DNA of 27,140 nt from CAZFLY01 sp964519995 (lineage in GTDB: Bacteria; Planctomycetota; Phycisphaerae; Sedimentisphaerales; Anaerobacaceae): positions 1 to 27,140 of the forward strand of contig CAZFLY010000039.1 of the NCBI GenBank assembly GCA_964519995.1. Reading direction: 5' to 3'. Under the pieces are notes generated by a model that saw only the letters and a program-made list of their open reading frames with translations, did no database searches and had not been told where the DNA came from. Each line of letters starts with the position of its first letter. Position 1 is the stretch's first letter. Positions 15,420 through 24,373 of this stretch are shown piece by piece. Position numbers and translations under genes: made by a program.

Positions 15420-17384
15420 ATGGCCCAAAAATTGTCCCATAGACTAAACGTTGGCGGTCGGAAACTGCTCCAGATGTCGTACGTTGCTCTGGGGAATCGG
15501 TACTTACCGCTTTTCTTAGCTGTCTTGGCCGGTGCAGTGATGCTTCCTTCGCTAAAATACGGATGGTTCTGGGACGATTTAATCATTCGGGCACGGATGC
15601 TTGAACCTCCTCAATACCATCAATGGCTGGACCGGACAGGCTTACCACCTCTAAAATCAGGAGGCCTTTCGGCAACACTCTCGGAAATGTATGCCTTTGC
15701 GGGGCGCCAAGGTGATCCGAACATGATTGTCGAAACCGGCTATCTTCCGTGGTGGACATATCCGGAAGGCCGAGCATCGTTTTGGCGACCGCTAACGAGT
15801 TTTACTGTATGGCTGGATTACCAGATGTTTCCAAATTGTGGGGCCTTACAGCATCTGCACAACATTGCCTGGTTCGCGGCAGCAGTGGCCCTTGTCACGT
15901 GTCTTTATCGACGACTAATAAGACCAGTATGGGTCGCTGGCTTGGCAGCGTTGATATACGCTATTGATGGGAGTCACTATTTCCCTGTGGTTTTTTTGTC
16001 TCATCGAAATTCTCTGCTTGCCTTGTTCTTCGGCGCACTTGCCCTGCTGATGCACGATAGGTGGCGCAGAAAAAATTGGATACCAGGAATGAATCTTTCT
16101 ATCTTGTTTCTGGGGATGTCATTACTATCGGCTGAGGCGGGCTTGGCAACTCTAATTTACCTCGCCGCATACGCTCTGTTCCTGGATCGCGGAAGGCGGC
16201 TTCACCGGCTTCTCAGCTTGGTCCCGAGCATAATGGTAGTCGGTATCTGGCGCCAGTTTTATTGCGCACTGGGCTACAGAACACACAGTAATGGGCTGTA
16301 TATCGACCCAGGACAGGAACCTTTGCGCTTCGCTGGGTTAGTGATGGAACGTGCTCCGCTTTTACTCTTCGGGCAGTTTGGTTGGCAGCCATCGGATATC
16401 TACAACAGTTTGTCAAGCTCAGCAAGGCTTTTAATGCTGATCGTAGCTTTAAGTTTTGTTACTTTTGTTCTGGTTATGTTCCTGCCTTTGATAACGAAGG
16501 ATCGTGTGGCGAGGTTCTGGCTGGCGGGTATGTTGTTTGCCCTGGTGCCGATTTGCGCGACAATGCCTTCGAACCGCAATCTGATTTTTGCCAGTATTGG
16601 TGGAACCGGACTTGTGGCACAATTCATAGGTGGTCTGTTCACCGGAGAAAGTTGGCTGCCCAAATGGCGTCTGTGGCGGGTATCGGCCTGGCTGCTATGC
16701 GCGGTGTTTCTAGTGACACATCTGATAGGGCCGAGCATCAGCAAGGCCATACTTCCAGGTTATTTCGCTGGGCGGATTATGGCAGTAAATGCGTTAATGG
16801 AGGTCGGCTCGCCACCTGGATCTGAGAATCAGGGTTTAGTAATAGTCAACGCCCCTAATCCCTGCAGTTTTATAGCAATGCCTGCCTATTATTGCCTGAA
16901 CGACCGGCCCTTACCGAGATATGTGCGTATTCTTGCAGGGGCGTTTAGTCCGCTTGAAATAATTCGAACTGAAAGCAATGCTATTGTTGTCAGGGCAACA
17001 CCCGGCAGCCTTCTATCGTGTGACCCAAACCAGAGCGTCCGTAAGCATTGGGCCTATCACTTCGAGGACTTTAACAGGTGCTTCCGAGACAAGTCAAAGC
17101 CGCTGCGTATCGGTTATCAAGGAGAACTTAGCCAAATGTCGATCGTGGTCAAGTGCATTGACAGCGATGGTCAACCAACAGAAGCACTGTTTCGATTCAC
17201 TACATCACCTGATGACAAGTCCCTGCGGTGGCTCTGGTGGGATTGGCAAACAAAACGATATTATCCTTTCTCCGTCCCGGCACTTGGAGAAACAGCCTAT
17301 CTGCCAGGCCCGTTTGACAAATCTCGCTTCAAAATTCCTATGGAAGCAGATATGCAGAAAGACAAACCCCCCAATTATGAGTAG
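15420..17384 (+). CDS. multi-span membrane protein, GT-C glycosyltransferase-like
   Basis: A 654-residue protein with roughly ten membrane spans in the first 450 residues and a soluble C-terminal domain of about 190 residues. After the first span (about 28-44) it has YGWFWDDL with the paired Asp52-Asp53 typical of GT-C enzymes that use polyprenyl-linked sugars, and a later loop with FWRPLTSFTVWLDYQMF near residue 121, the WRPL-type motif seen in TMTC/PMT-like and related bacterial proteins. It begins 6 bases after hemL without an obvious ribosome-binding site, so it may be co-transcribed and coupled. The donor and acceptor are unknown. A GT-C-like fold is my best reading; family membership is not certain. 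Confidence 0.72.
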   Translation: MAQKLSHRLNVGGRKLLQMSYVALGNRYLPLFLAVLAGAVMLPSLKYGWFWDDLIIRARMLEPPQYHQWLDRTGLPPLKSGGLSATLSEMYAFAGRQGDPNMIVETGYLPWWTYPEGRASFWRPLTSFTVWLDYQMFPNCGALQHLHNIAWFAAAVALVTCLYRRLIRPVWVAGLAALIYAIDGSHYFPVVFLSHRNSLLALFFGALALLMHDRWRRKNWIPGMNLSILFLGMSLLSAEAGLATLIYLAAYALFLDRGRRLHRLLSLVPSIMVVGIWRQFYCALGYRTHSNGLYIDPGQEPLRFAGLVMERAPLLLFGQFGWQPSDIYNSLSSSARLLMLIVALSFVTFVLVMFLPLITKDRVARFWLAGMLFALVPICATMPSNRNLIFASIGGTGLVAQFIGGLFTGESWLPKWRLWRVSAWLLCAVFLVTHLIGPSISKAILPGYFAGRIMAVNALMEVGSPPGSENQGLVIVNAPNPCSFIAMPAYYCLNDRPLPRYVRILAGAFSPLEIIRTESNAIVVRATPGSLLSCDPNQSVRKHWAYHFEDFNRCFRDKSKPLRIGYQGELSQMSIVVKCIDSDGQPTEALFRFTTSPDDKSLRWLWWDWQTKRYYPFSVPALGETAYLPGPFDKSRFKIPMEADMQKDKPPNYE

Positions 17385-17391
17385 TAAAGCG

Positions 17392-19029
17392 CTATTCCCG
17401 TTCGAGATACGCTTCACGATTCACGAGATACGAGCTTGAGCCGCCGTAGACAAAACGCATCTGACCAACATTTGGAATCCATCTTAGCGAGACTATGCCA
17501 TAGACTATTCGCATAATAGGATTTCGAGTGCCCGTGCTCAGAAGAGAGGTTTTCAGGCTTTCCGGCCAAGGAAACTCGAAGCCGCTGGGCCAATAGACAA
17601 AAAGGGCTTTGCCAACCAGATAGTCGCGAGGAACAATACCTGCTCGAGGAGGTAAACAGCCTTTTGTCGCCTTATCTGGCTGGGCCCACCACCGACCATC
17701 CTCACTGTTGGGACTATTGTCACCAAGTACAAAGAATTCGTCGTCTCTCAGGACAAAAGGATTACCCTGCGTGGCTCTGCCGGGCTTTCTTCCATAGAAA
17801 TTGACGCTGGTATAATGTATATCTCTGAAAATGGCTATGTGAGAAAGAGTCAACTTGCCGGAGCCGGCAATCTCAATCCGGGGGACATTAGCATCAGATC
17901 GACTCAGACTATCAGGCAAGCGTCCAAGATCATAGGTCAGTTTTTTGCTGCCAAACTGAAAGATCAGTTGATGATCGACGTTCACAAACTTAGTGAGAAT
18001 GTAATTGCCTATAGTGGGTAATTCAATTGGCTCTCGGATCAGCACTGTCTCGTTTCCCCCATCGAGTTTCGCTATAGCCATTTCGCCTTTCAAATCTACC
18101 CTTGCTTTGTATCGAACTCCATATTTACTAAGAACTATTCCGATATGTCCATCTGGCGTGGCGGATTGTACATAGAAACGCACTTGCAGGTCGCTGCACT
18201 CGGGCATACGACTATCTCTGCCAACATCATTGTAAGCGTAGGTAGCTTTAAGGACGTTGGCAGAGGGTCCACCGTAAATCAGCGTACTACTTTGATTTGC
18301 TGGGCAATCCAAATGAAACTGTGTGGGATCATTCTCGTCCACTTCCCAATTTGAATCAGCAAAATTAAACGGCGGACGCCACTTGTTCCCATTGAAGGAA
18401 TGCTGATTCGGATTGACAGGCTGGTAGTCATTATCATATATCGTCATCCAAAGCTCGTCCTGAACGTGGGGCGGCTTGCGGCTGATTCTACCATCAATGT
18501 ATACGTCACCATCAATGATTTCCACCTGCTCACCGGAAAGTCCAATTAGCCGTTTTATATAATTTTCCGAGGGATTCCGTGGATTCCTGAAGACTATCAC
18601 GTCCCATCGTCTGGGCTCCACAAATTGATAAATGCACTTTAGCACAAGTAAGCGATCACCGTTTGCCACCGGCAATTGGATACCGGAGCGCAGGTAATGA
18701 CCACAACTTGGGCAGTGTGTCGGCCGCCGTAATGTGACTTCGCCAGGCGGCATTGTATCCTGTGGCAGTCCGTAACTCTGGGGAGTAAAACCGTGATTAT
18801 ACCGGTATCCGCATTGTGGGCAACGCAATCGGAAATGTGCTCCTCTAAGGGTATCAGCCATGCTACCGGTGGGTATACGGAAGGCTTCCATCACAAAAGC
18901 TCGAAAGACAAAGGCCAAAATGAAAGCCGTTATCAACCACTCAAATGTATTTGCAATTTCAGATGCTCTGTCTTTCCTTTTTCGATGAGCCTTACTGGAA
19001 CTGTCCTTTTCTGTCTTACTTGGAGACAT
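17392..19029 (-). CDS. lepB: signal peptidase I, enlarged with zinc-ribbon and extra domain
   Basis: Signal peptidase I cleaves leader peptides from exported proteins at the inner membrane. The catalytic Ser56 lies in FRIPTGSMADTLRG after one membrane span (about 29-48), the general-base Lys159 in ENYIKRLIGLSGEQV, and the box E motif is FVLGDNSPNSEDGRWW (about 433-448). At 545 residues it is about twice the usual size. Two CxxC pairs (70/73 and 106/109) between Ser and Lys look like a zinc ribbon, and about 230 residues of beta-rich sequence (roughly 188-420) sit between the Lys region and box E. The ATG at 19029 has AGGA 9 bases upstream; the GTG at 19035 is too close. The last dozen residues are encoded by short repeats. 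Identity is firm. Confidence 0.93.
   Translation of the reverse strand: MSPSKTEKDSSSKAHRKRKDRASEIANTFEWLITAFILAFVFRAFVMEAFRIPTGSMADTLRGAHFRLRCPQCGYRYNHGFTPQSYGLPQDTMPPGEVTLRRPTHCPSCGHYLRSGIQLPVANGDRLLVLKCIYQFVEPRRWDVIVFRNPRNPSENYIKRLIGLSGEQVEIIDGDVYIDGRISRKPPHVQDELWMTIYDNDYQPVNPNQHSFNGNKWRPPFNFADSNWEVDENDPTQFHLDCPANQSSTLIYGGPSANVLKATYAYNDVGRDSRMPECSDLQVRFYVQSATPDGHIGIVLSKYGVRYKARVDLKGEMAIAKLDGGNETVLIREPIELPTIGNYILTKFVNVDHQLIFQFGSKKLTYDLGRLPDSLSRSDANVPRIEIAGSGKLTLSHIAIFRDIHYTSVNFYGRKPGRATQGNPFVLRDDEFFVLGDNSPNSEDGRWWAQPDKATKGCLPPRAGIVPRDYLVGKALFVYWPSGFEFPWPESLKTSLLSTGTRNPIMRIVYGIVSLRWIPNVGQMRFVYGGSSSYLVNREAYLERE
17403..17432. repeat. short repeats: CGAGATACG flanking tandem TTCACGA
   Basis: Two copies of CGAGATACG (17403-17411 and 17424-17432) flank two tandem copies of TTCACGA (17413-17419 and 17420-17426). 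The stretch encodes the extreme C-terminus of lepB (YLVNREAYLERE), which is beyond the conserved fold. It looks like a small piece of a dispersed intergenic repeat that the gene end has absorbed; this origin is inference. Confidence 0.6.
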
Positions 19030-19373
19030 TGACACTTATCCTACCAAAAAGCCAACATTGCACGTCATTACGCCCTAAAGCCGTTTAACTCAAACAAATA
19101 AGGATTCCTAATACAGGCGCTGCGATAAATGCTACTTTACAGACAAGCCGCAGCTAAACTTGCAGATATAGAAGCTATGATTATGCCAACAGACCTCTAT
19201 ATGGTCAACAAGCTATTTTGTTTGTGAGTGTCTCTTGCATATGGGATTGACAGCAGGTAACGTAAACAGAACGTTGGTTTCTCAGAACAAAATGATACAA
19301 TAACGACTATGAAATGGCAACGACTGCAGAGCCAAAATTTGAATCCAAAATTAATCCACTAAAGGCAAACGCA
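19030..19373. promoter_or_regulatory. divergent regulatory interval between lepB and the DUF4416 gene
   Basis: The interval holds candidate promoters on both strands. Minus: TTGAGT (19093-19088) and TAATGA (19070-19065), 17 bases apart, about 30 bases before lepB. Plus: TTGGTT (19274-19279) and TACAAT (19296-19301), 16 bases apart. No RNA gene was recognised. The in-frame ATG at 19314 lies about 12 bases after the plus -10 box and has no ribosome-binding site. Confidence 0.3.
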
Positions 19374-19925
19374 ATGTGGAGCTTAAAGGAACCTGAGCCG
19401 GCAAAGCTTATAGTCGGCATTTTAGCTGCCAATACGGGTTGCCTCGACGCTGCTATTAAGGCCGTCAGTGCCAGGCTTGGAAAAACTGATTTGATAAGTG
19501 ACGTTTGGCCCTTTGACCAAACCGACTACTATAAAGAACAGACAGGGTCGCACATCCTAAGGCAATTTGTCAGCATTGAATGTTTAATTGATCCGTCAGA
19601 CCTGGCAAAAGTAAAACATCAGACGAACCATCTTGAACAAGAACTGGCACAAAAATTGGCGCTGCCATTGTCAAGACCCGTGAATCTGGACCCGGGTATA
19701 ATCGAACCATCTAAACTTGTTTTGGCCTCAACAAAAAATTATTCGCACCGTATATATATCGGCGAAAAGATTTACGCCGAAGTCACACTTGTCTTTGACA
19801 GCGGTGCTTGGCGTGCTTTACCATACACATATCCGGATTATAGACAGCAGCACTACCTTGATTTCTTCGATAGAGTCAGAACCCGGCTGCTGGATCAGCT
19901 AAAAGATAAAGAACGAACACATTAG
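19374..19925 (+). CDS. DUF4416 family protein
   Basis: The 183-residue soluble protein matches DUF4416 throughout: KLIVGILAANTGCLDAAIKAV near the start, SDVWPFDQTDYYKEQTG, LRQFVSIECLIDP, RPVNLDPGIIEPSKLVLASTK, and the end motif WRALPYTYPDYRQQHYLDFF. The biochemical function of the family is not known to me. I start it at the ATG at 19374, where AAAGG lies 8 bases ahead and the conserved region begins almost at once; an ATG at 19314 would add 20 unremarkable residues. The stop at 19925 is followed within 9 bases by the phosphoglycosyl transferase gene, so the two share a transcript. Confidence 0.85.
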   Translation: MWSLKEPEPAKLIVGILAANTGCLDAAIKAVSARLGKTDLISDVWPFDQTDYYKEQTGSHILRQFVSIECLIDPSDLAKVKHQTNHLEQELAQKLALPLSRPVNLDPGIIEPSKLVLASTKNYSHRIYIGEKIYAEVTLVFDSGAWRALPYTYPDYRQQHYLDFFDRVRTRLLDQLKDKERTH

Positions 19926-19934
19926 GTGCTAACA

Positions 19935-21038
19935 ATGCTGGGCATATTGGCAGCGCTTTTGCTCATTGGTTCATTTGCACTATCGGTACTGTTAACAGCC
20001 ATCGTTCGAAAGCTGGCACCCCGTGTAGGTTTACTCGCACATCCGACGGCTGACAGACACCACCGAGCAATCATCCCACTCGGCGGTGGCATCGCAATCT
20101 TCACAACACTCGCCATTTCTATGATTATTGCGGTCATAACTGGAAGGCTTTTGGCCGTACCAAATCGCATAGACTGGCTTGTTAAAGTTACGAATCTTAA
20201 CCCTGTAGACTTTTTCGCAAGGCTTGATGAGCTTGTGGTCATTTTATTATGTGCCTTCGTATTGTTTCTGCTCGGCCTGTGGGATGACAAAAAACCGCTG
20301 GGGCCATTTCTGAAACTGTCTATCCAGTGTATAGTGGCTATGGTAGCTGCGAGCATAGGTGAAGTACGGGTGGAACTATTCATCGAAAACAAGCTCGCTA
20401 CTTCTTTTCTTTCAGCTATCTGGATAGTCCTTATCATAAATGCATTTAACTTCCTCGACAACATGGATGGCGCTTCTGCCGGCATTGCTGTTATTGCAAG
20501 TTCCATTCTATTTATTGCCGCTGCTGTGAGTGGGCAGATGCTTGTCGGGGGGCTGGCGCTTGTGTTTATTGGAACACTGTTGGGATTCCTTGTTTTCAAT
20601 TTCCCCCCTGCGAAGATCTTCATGGGAGATGCCGGCTCTCTTGTTATTGGATTTCTTGTTGCACTGCTGACTCTGCGCACAACCTACTATAATCAAGCAC
20701 AAAGTGGTCCCTGGTATCCGGTTTTGATGCCACTGGTTGTCATGGCAGTTCCACTATACGACTTTGTCAGTGTAACCATCTTACGAATCAGCCAGGGTAA
20801 AAATCCTTTTATCGGCGACACCCAACACTTCTCTCATAGATTAAAAAACCATCGCCTGACCGATACGCAGGCTGTTCTTACATTGTATTTAGCCACCCTA
20901 TGTACCGGGCTCGGGGCAGTGTTCCTATACCAGGTCAATACTGCGGGCGCAATCTTGATTTTCGCGCAGACGTTTCTGATACTAGCTATTATTGCTGTCT
21001 TTGAGTCTACTGCTAAAAATGAAAAAGCCTCCGAATGA
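19935..21038 (+). CDS. WecA/MraY-family undecaprenyl-phosphate sugar-1-phosphate transferase
   Basis: These inner-membrane enzymes transfer a HexNAc-1-phosphate from a UDP-sugar to undecaprenyl phosphate, starting a lipid-linked glycan. The 367-residue protein has about eleven spans and all family motifs: DRHHRAIIPLGGG (about 40-52), the Mg-binding Asp pair in GLWDDKKPLGP (117/118), NAFNFLDNMDGASAG (about 169-183), FPPAKIFMGDAGS, and the HxxH-type GDTQHFSHRL (His298, His301). It resembles WecA more than MraY. I prefer the ATG at 19935, preceded by AGGTG 6 bases upstream, over the GTG at 19926. It overlaps the O-antigen ligase-like gene, which implies a common glycan pathway. Confidence 0.92.
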   Translation: MLGILAALLLIGSFALSVLLTAIVRKLAPRVGLLAHPTADRHHRAIIPLGGGIAIFTTLAISMIIAVITGRLLAVPNRIDWLVKVTNLNPVDFFARLDELVVILLCAFVLFLLGLWDDKKPLGPFLKLSIQCIVAMVAASIGEVRVELFIENKLATSFLSAIWIVLIINAFNFLDNMDGASAGIAVIASSILFIAAAVSGQMLVGGLALVFIGTLLGFLVFNFPPAKIFMGDAGSLVIGFLVALLTLRTTYYNQAQSGPWYPVLMPLVVMAVPLYDFVSVTILRISQGKNPFIGDTQHFSHRLKNHRLTDTQAVLTLYLATLCTGLGAVFLYQVNTAGAILIFAQTFLILAIIAVFESTAKNEKASE

Positions 21039-23298
21039 TGCAGACGCCCATAAATCTAAGAGCGTTGTTCTGTTGGAACACATCTTATTAATTGTATGTC
21101 TCTGTGTTCTCGCACTTCGCACTACGTTCACAGAAAGTCCGACAATTCAAATTCAGATGCTCTCCATTAACCTGGGTGACACTGTTTACAGCCTGTCTAT
21201 CTCAGCGGTACTCATACTGTCTTTGATTCTGTGGCTGGTCTGGGTTTGCTGCACAGGCAGATTCATATACCGCATCAGTGGTATTGAGGTAGGCCTGTGT
21301 GTGTTTATATTGGCCGCTCTAATTTCCGGCACCGGAGCCTCTGATAAAAGAATGGCGATTAGTCACTTTGTAGTCACTTTAGCTCCGGCGTTGTGCGCTA
21401 TTCTGCTGGTGCAGATATTAAACTCGACAGATAAAATCAGAGTTGTTCTGGTTGTAGTTGTCGCTCTGGGGATTGTGTGTGCCTATCAGTGCACGGAACA
21501 GCTACTTGCCAGCAATCAGATGACAATCGAACAGTATGAACAAGCGCCGGAGACAATACTCGGACCGCTCGGCATAGAAAAGGGAAGCCTTCAGCAGTTT
21601 CTTTTTGAGCACAGACTGTATTCACGAGGTGTCCGTGGGTATTTTACAACAAGCAATTCGGCTGGTTCATTTCTGCTGTTGGCGTCCTTTGCCGCCATTA
21701 TCCTATTTATGGATAGATGGAATAACCGAAAATCCACGCCCTCGGTATATCTTCTCGCCTCCGGCACTCTAACAGTAATAGTTATTTTTAGTCTTGCATT
21801 AACACGCAGCAAAGGTGCCATCTTAGGATTCCTGTTTGCTTTAGCGACGTTTGTTGCGTATTCACGCTATGCAGCTTGGCTGAAAGCATACAGAAAAACT
21901 TTATTGGTCACATCATTATCGCTGGTTATTATGATAGCATCGGCCGTAATATGGTTTGGATTGAAGTACGGCCGTCTGCCCGGTGGAAATTCAATGCTGG
22001 TCAGAGGGCAATACTGGCGAGCCTCAATCCAAATGTTTGCTGATCATCCTCTCAAGGGCGTCGGACCTGGCAACTTTGGTTATTTCTATCCCCGCTATAA
22101 ACCGCCTGAGGCAATTGAGTCTGTCGTGGACCCGCATTGTTTTCCTCTCAGCATTCTGACACAATACGGCCTGATTGGTCTTGTTGGATTTCTATCCATG
22201 CTCTTTGTGCCATTATGGAAGACAACACGCACTTTTGCGCCCGCTCCATCATCAAATTCAAGTCAGGCACAGTCCAATTTCAAGATCGGCAAGATCACCC
22301 TGCTACTGATTGTCTCAGTGGCGCTATTGCTTAATCGGCTGATTAGTATGCCAATGCCTTTTGCTACCGATCCTGTAGCAGCCGTCTATGTGGCAGTCAC
22401 CTTAAACATTATCCCCGTAGCCATATTTATCATATCCTTTTTGCTTTTAATTGCACCATTGAGGACTCCGCGAAACACAGCTAATATGGTCTCGGAAAAG
22501 ATAGTCAGCGTCGCTATCTTCTGTGCCATATTAGGCGTTCTACTTCATAGTCTAATAGATTTTGCCATCTTTGAACCGGGCGTATCCACAACGCTATGGG
22601 TCCTCTTGGCATGTCTGATTGCAATAGTGTCAGGTAGGAATCCACGAACATCGCTTGTTCTCAAAATTCCGCCTTTGTTGAGCGTTCTTTTGGCTGTCGC
22701 AGGATTGATATTAGCATTAGCATATATATGCTATGCTTTTATTCCAGTGATTGGAAGTACGGCCAAAATCCGGCAGGCACGCCAAGCTGTTTTAATTGGG
22801 CAATTCGAACAGGCCCACATCCTCTTAGCTGAAGCTGCCAATGCAGATCGACTCTGCCCGGCGGCATCGAGCTTGAACGGTCAACTCTACCTGCAACAGT
22901 ATTACCAGACAACACAAACAGAGCCAGACCTACTCGAAAAAGCAAAGCAGTCTCTTCAAACCGCTATCAGACGTAACCAAGCTGATTTTAAGAACTACGA
23001 AAAGCTCAGCACAATTTACCTGCTGCTTGATGAATCCCAAAAAGCCTTTGAGACATGTCTTGAGGCAGTTGACCGGTATCCCGGTTGCGGCCGGTTGCAT
23101 TTCATGCTTGCTCAAATTGCAGAACAGTTAGGAAGGAATGAATTTGCTCTACAACAATATGAAAAGACCATTCAAATCGAAGATAGCTATCGCCGTCAGT
23201 TTCGGACTATGTACCCTCTGCGAGAAGATACCATCAGTCGGCTTGGCAACGATAAATACAAACTGGCAAAAGAGAAAATCAAAGACCTTATACAGTGA
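21019..23298 (+). CDS. O-antigen ligase/polymerase-like membrane protein with C-terminal TPR region
   Basis: The Wzy_C/O-antigen ligase family joins or polymerises lipid-linked glycans on the outer face of the inner membrane. This 759-residue protein has some twelve hydrophobic segments over residues 10-590 and the large periplasmic-loop motif GVGPGNFGYFYPRYKPPE with DPHCFPLSILTQYGLIGLVGFL (around 345-395). Residues about 590-750 are TPR-like helical repeats (RQARQAVLIGQFEQAHILLAEAA; NYEKLSTIYLLLDESQKAFETCLEAV; QIAEQLGRNEFALQQYEKTI). It overlaps the upstream transferase gene by 20 bases. The start is uncertain: an ATG at 20992 is in frame, and neither has a good ribosome-binding site. The substrate is not known. 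Confidence 0.85.
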   Translation: MKKPPNDADAHKSKSVVLLEHILLIVCLCVLALRTTFTESPTIQIQMLSINLGDTVYSLSISAVLILSLILWLVWVCCTGRFIYRISGIEVGLCVFILAALISGTGASDKRMAISHFVVTLAPALCAILLVQILNSTDKIRVVLVVVVALGIVCAYQCTEQLLASNQMTIEQYEQAPETILGPLGIEKGSLQQFLFEHRLYSRGVRGYFTTSNSAGSFLLLASFAAIILFMDRWNNRKSTPSVYLLASGTLTVIVIFSLALTRSKGAILGFLFALATFVAYSRYAAWLKAYRKTLLVTSLSLVIMIASAVIWFGLKYGRLPGGNSMLVRGQYWRASIQMFADHPLKGVGPGNFGYFYPRYKPPEAIESVVDPHCFPLSILTQYGLIGLVGFLSMLFVPLWKTTRTFAPAPSSNSSQAQSNFKIGKITLLLIVSVALLLNRLISMPMPFATDPVAAVYVAVTLNIIPVAIFIISFLLLIAPLRTPRNTANMVSEKIVSVAIFCAILGVLLHSLIDFAIFEPGVSTTLWVLLACLIAIVSGRNPRTSLVLKIPPLLSVLLAVAGLILALAYICYAFIPVIGSTAKIRQARQAVLIGQFEQAHILLAEAANADRLCPAASSLNGQLYLQQYYQTTQTEPDLLEKAKQSLQTAIRRNQADFKNYEKLSTIYLLLDESQKAFETCLEAVDRYPGCGRLHFMLAQIAEQLGRNEFALQQYEKTIQIEDSYRRQFRTMYPLREDTISRLGNDKYKLAKEKIKDLIQ

Positions 23299-23328
23299 CT
23301 AACGATTACAGCGCTGACGCACAACAAT

Positions 23329-24078
23329 TTAAGAAATCTTTGCCATCACCTCGTCGGTTATGTCAAAGTTTGCGTATGCATTTTGAACATCATCGAGGTC
23401 TTCAATCGCTTCCATCAGCGAGATTATCTTACGGGCTATTTGCGCGTTGTTTACGGCCACCGTGTTCTGCGGAACCATTGAAATCTCAGTTACTTCCATA
23501 GGTATTTCTTTTTCCTGCAGAGCTTTCTTAAGCTGCTCATAGGCACCCGGGTCGCACGTTATCTCATAAACGTCGCCATTAGTCTGCATATCATCGGCAC
23601 CGGCACCGAGCGCTATTTCTAAAAGCTGTTCTTCGTTTACTGTGGCTGTATTTACTGTGATTAGTCCCTTTTTACTGAACATCCAGTTGACGCAGCCGCT
23701 TGTTCCAAGCGAACCTCCATGTCTTTCAAAAATCCTCTTGATCTCAGGCCCGGTTCGATTTCGATTATCAGTAAGCACTTCGAGCATGACAGCTATGCCG
23801 TTAGGACCGTAACCCTCATAGAGTACTTCCTCAAAATTAACGCCTTCAAGTTCACCGGTGCCTTTTTTGATAGCCTTTTCAATGGTGTCCTTCGGCATAT
23901 TCGCCGCTTTGGCCTTGTCTATTGAATACCTCAACGCCAGATTTGTACTGGGGTCGCCACCTCCATTCTTAGCTGCAACTATTATTATTCGAGCGATTTT
24001 GCTCCAAAGCTTACCTCTCTTGGCATCTATAACAGCCTTTTTGTATTTTATTCCCGCCCAGTGAGAATGACCAGACAT
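23329..24078 (-). CDS. yebC: YebC/PmpR/TACO1 family protein
   Basis: A 249-residue soluble protein with the family N-terminus MSGHSHWAGIKYKK and DAKRGKLWSKIAREI-like block, RYSIDKAKAANMPKDTIEKAIKKG, YEGYGPNGIAVMLEVLTDNRNRT, and the acidic-surface end of this fold. YebC-type proteins were described as transcription regulators; the mitochondrial relative TACO1 and bacterial members also act in translation, aiding ribosomes at proline-rich stretches. In many bacteria it adjoins ruvC, but not here. GGAG lies 5 bases before the ATG. It is convergent with the ligase-like gene. Confidence 0.95.
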   Translation of the reverse strand: MSGHSHWAGIKYKKAVIDAKRGKLWSKIARIIIVAAKNGGGDPSTNLALRYSIDKAKAANMPKDTIEKAIKKGTGELEGVNFEEVLYEGYGPNGIAVMLEVLTDNRNRTGPEIKRIFERHGGSLGTSGCVNWMFSKKGLITVNTATVNEEQLLEIALGAGADDMQTNGDVYEITCDPGAYEQLKKALQEKEIPMEVTEISMVPQNTVAVNNAQIARKIISLMEAIEDLDDVQNAYANFDITDEVMAKIS

Positions 24079-24207
24079 ACATGCTCCTAACCAAATCCAC
24101 TAACGATAAAACTTCAAAACAAAAATTATAACATTTTATATTTCAATAAACTATTTGTTTCTCACAAAAATTACCCATCTACATGCGATTTTGGGAAATT
24201 TTTTCCT

Positions 24208-24236
24208 TTGACGTATTATAAATATATTCGTATAAT
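24208..24236 (+). promoter_or_regulatory. strong sigma70-type promoter for acs
   Basis: TTGACG (24208-24213) and a perfect TATAAT (24231-24236) with the ideal 17-base spacer; the best promoter match in the window. Transcription would begin near 24243, leaving a 150-base leader before the acs ATG. Confidence 0.6.
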
Positions 24237-24291
24237 CCATAATTTAATCGTTTTTGACAATTTGAAAGGGGCTGGTTTTTAGTTTTTTAGC

Positions 24292-24373
24292 TTCTAATTA
24301 CCGAATTGAGTTCGTCCGTTGCTCAACTGCACAAAATAGAAAATTATATCAAGGCATAATTGATTCTAATTAC
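24292..24373. repeat. 10-base direct repeat TTCTAATTAC in the acs leader
   Basis: TTCTAATTAC occurs at 24292-24301 and again at 24364-24373, with AATTGA beside each copy. Both copies lie downstream of the acs promoter and could be regulator-binding sites; AT-rich composition makes chance possible. Confidence 0.35.

Noticed and set aside
16978..17439. A 153-codon plus-strand open frame overlapping two genes
   Set aside because: It is out of frame within the GT-C-like gene and only extends past it by reading through the short repeats at the lepB end.
19922..20680. A long (252-codon) minus-strand open frame
   Set aside because: It lies wholly antisense to the WecA-like gene, whose motifs are unmistakable, and its product is a low-complexity Ser/Thr/Ile/Met-rich sequence.
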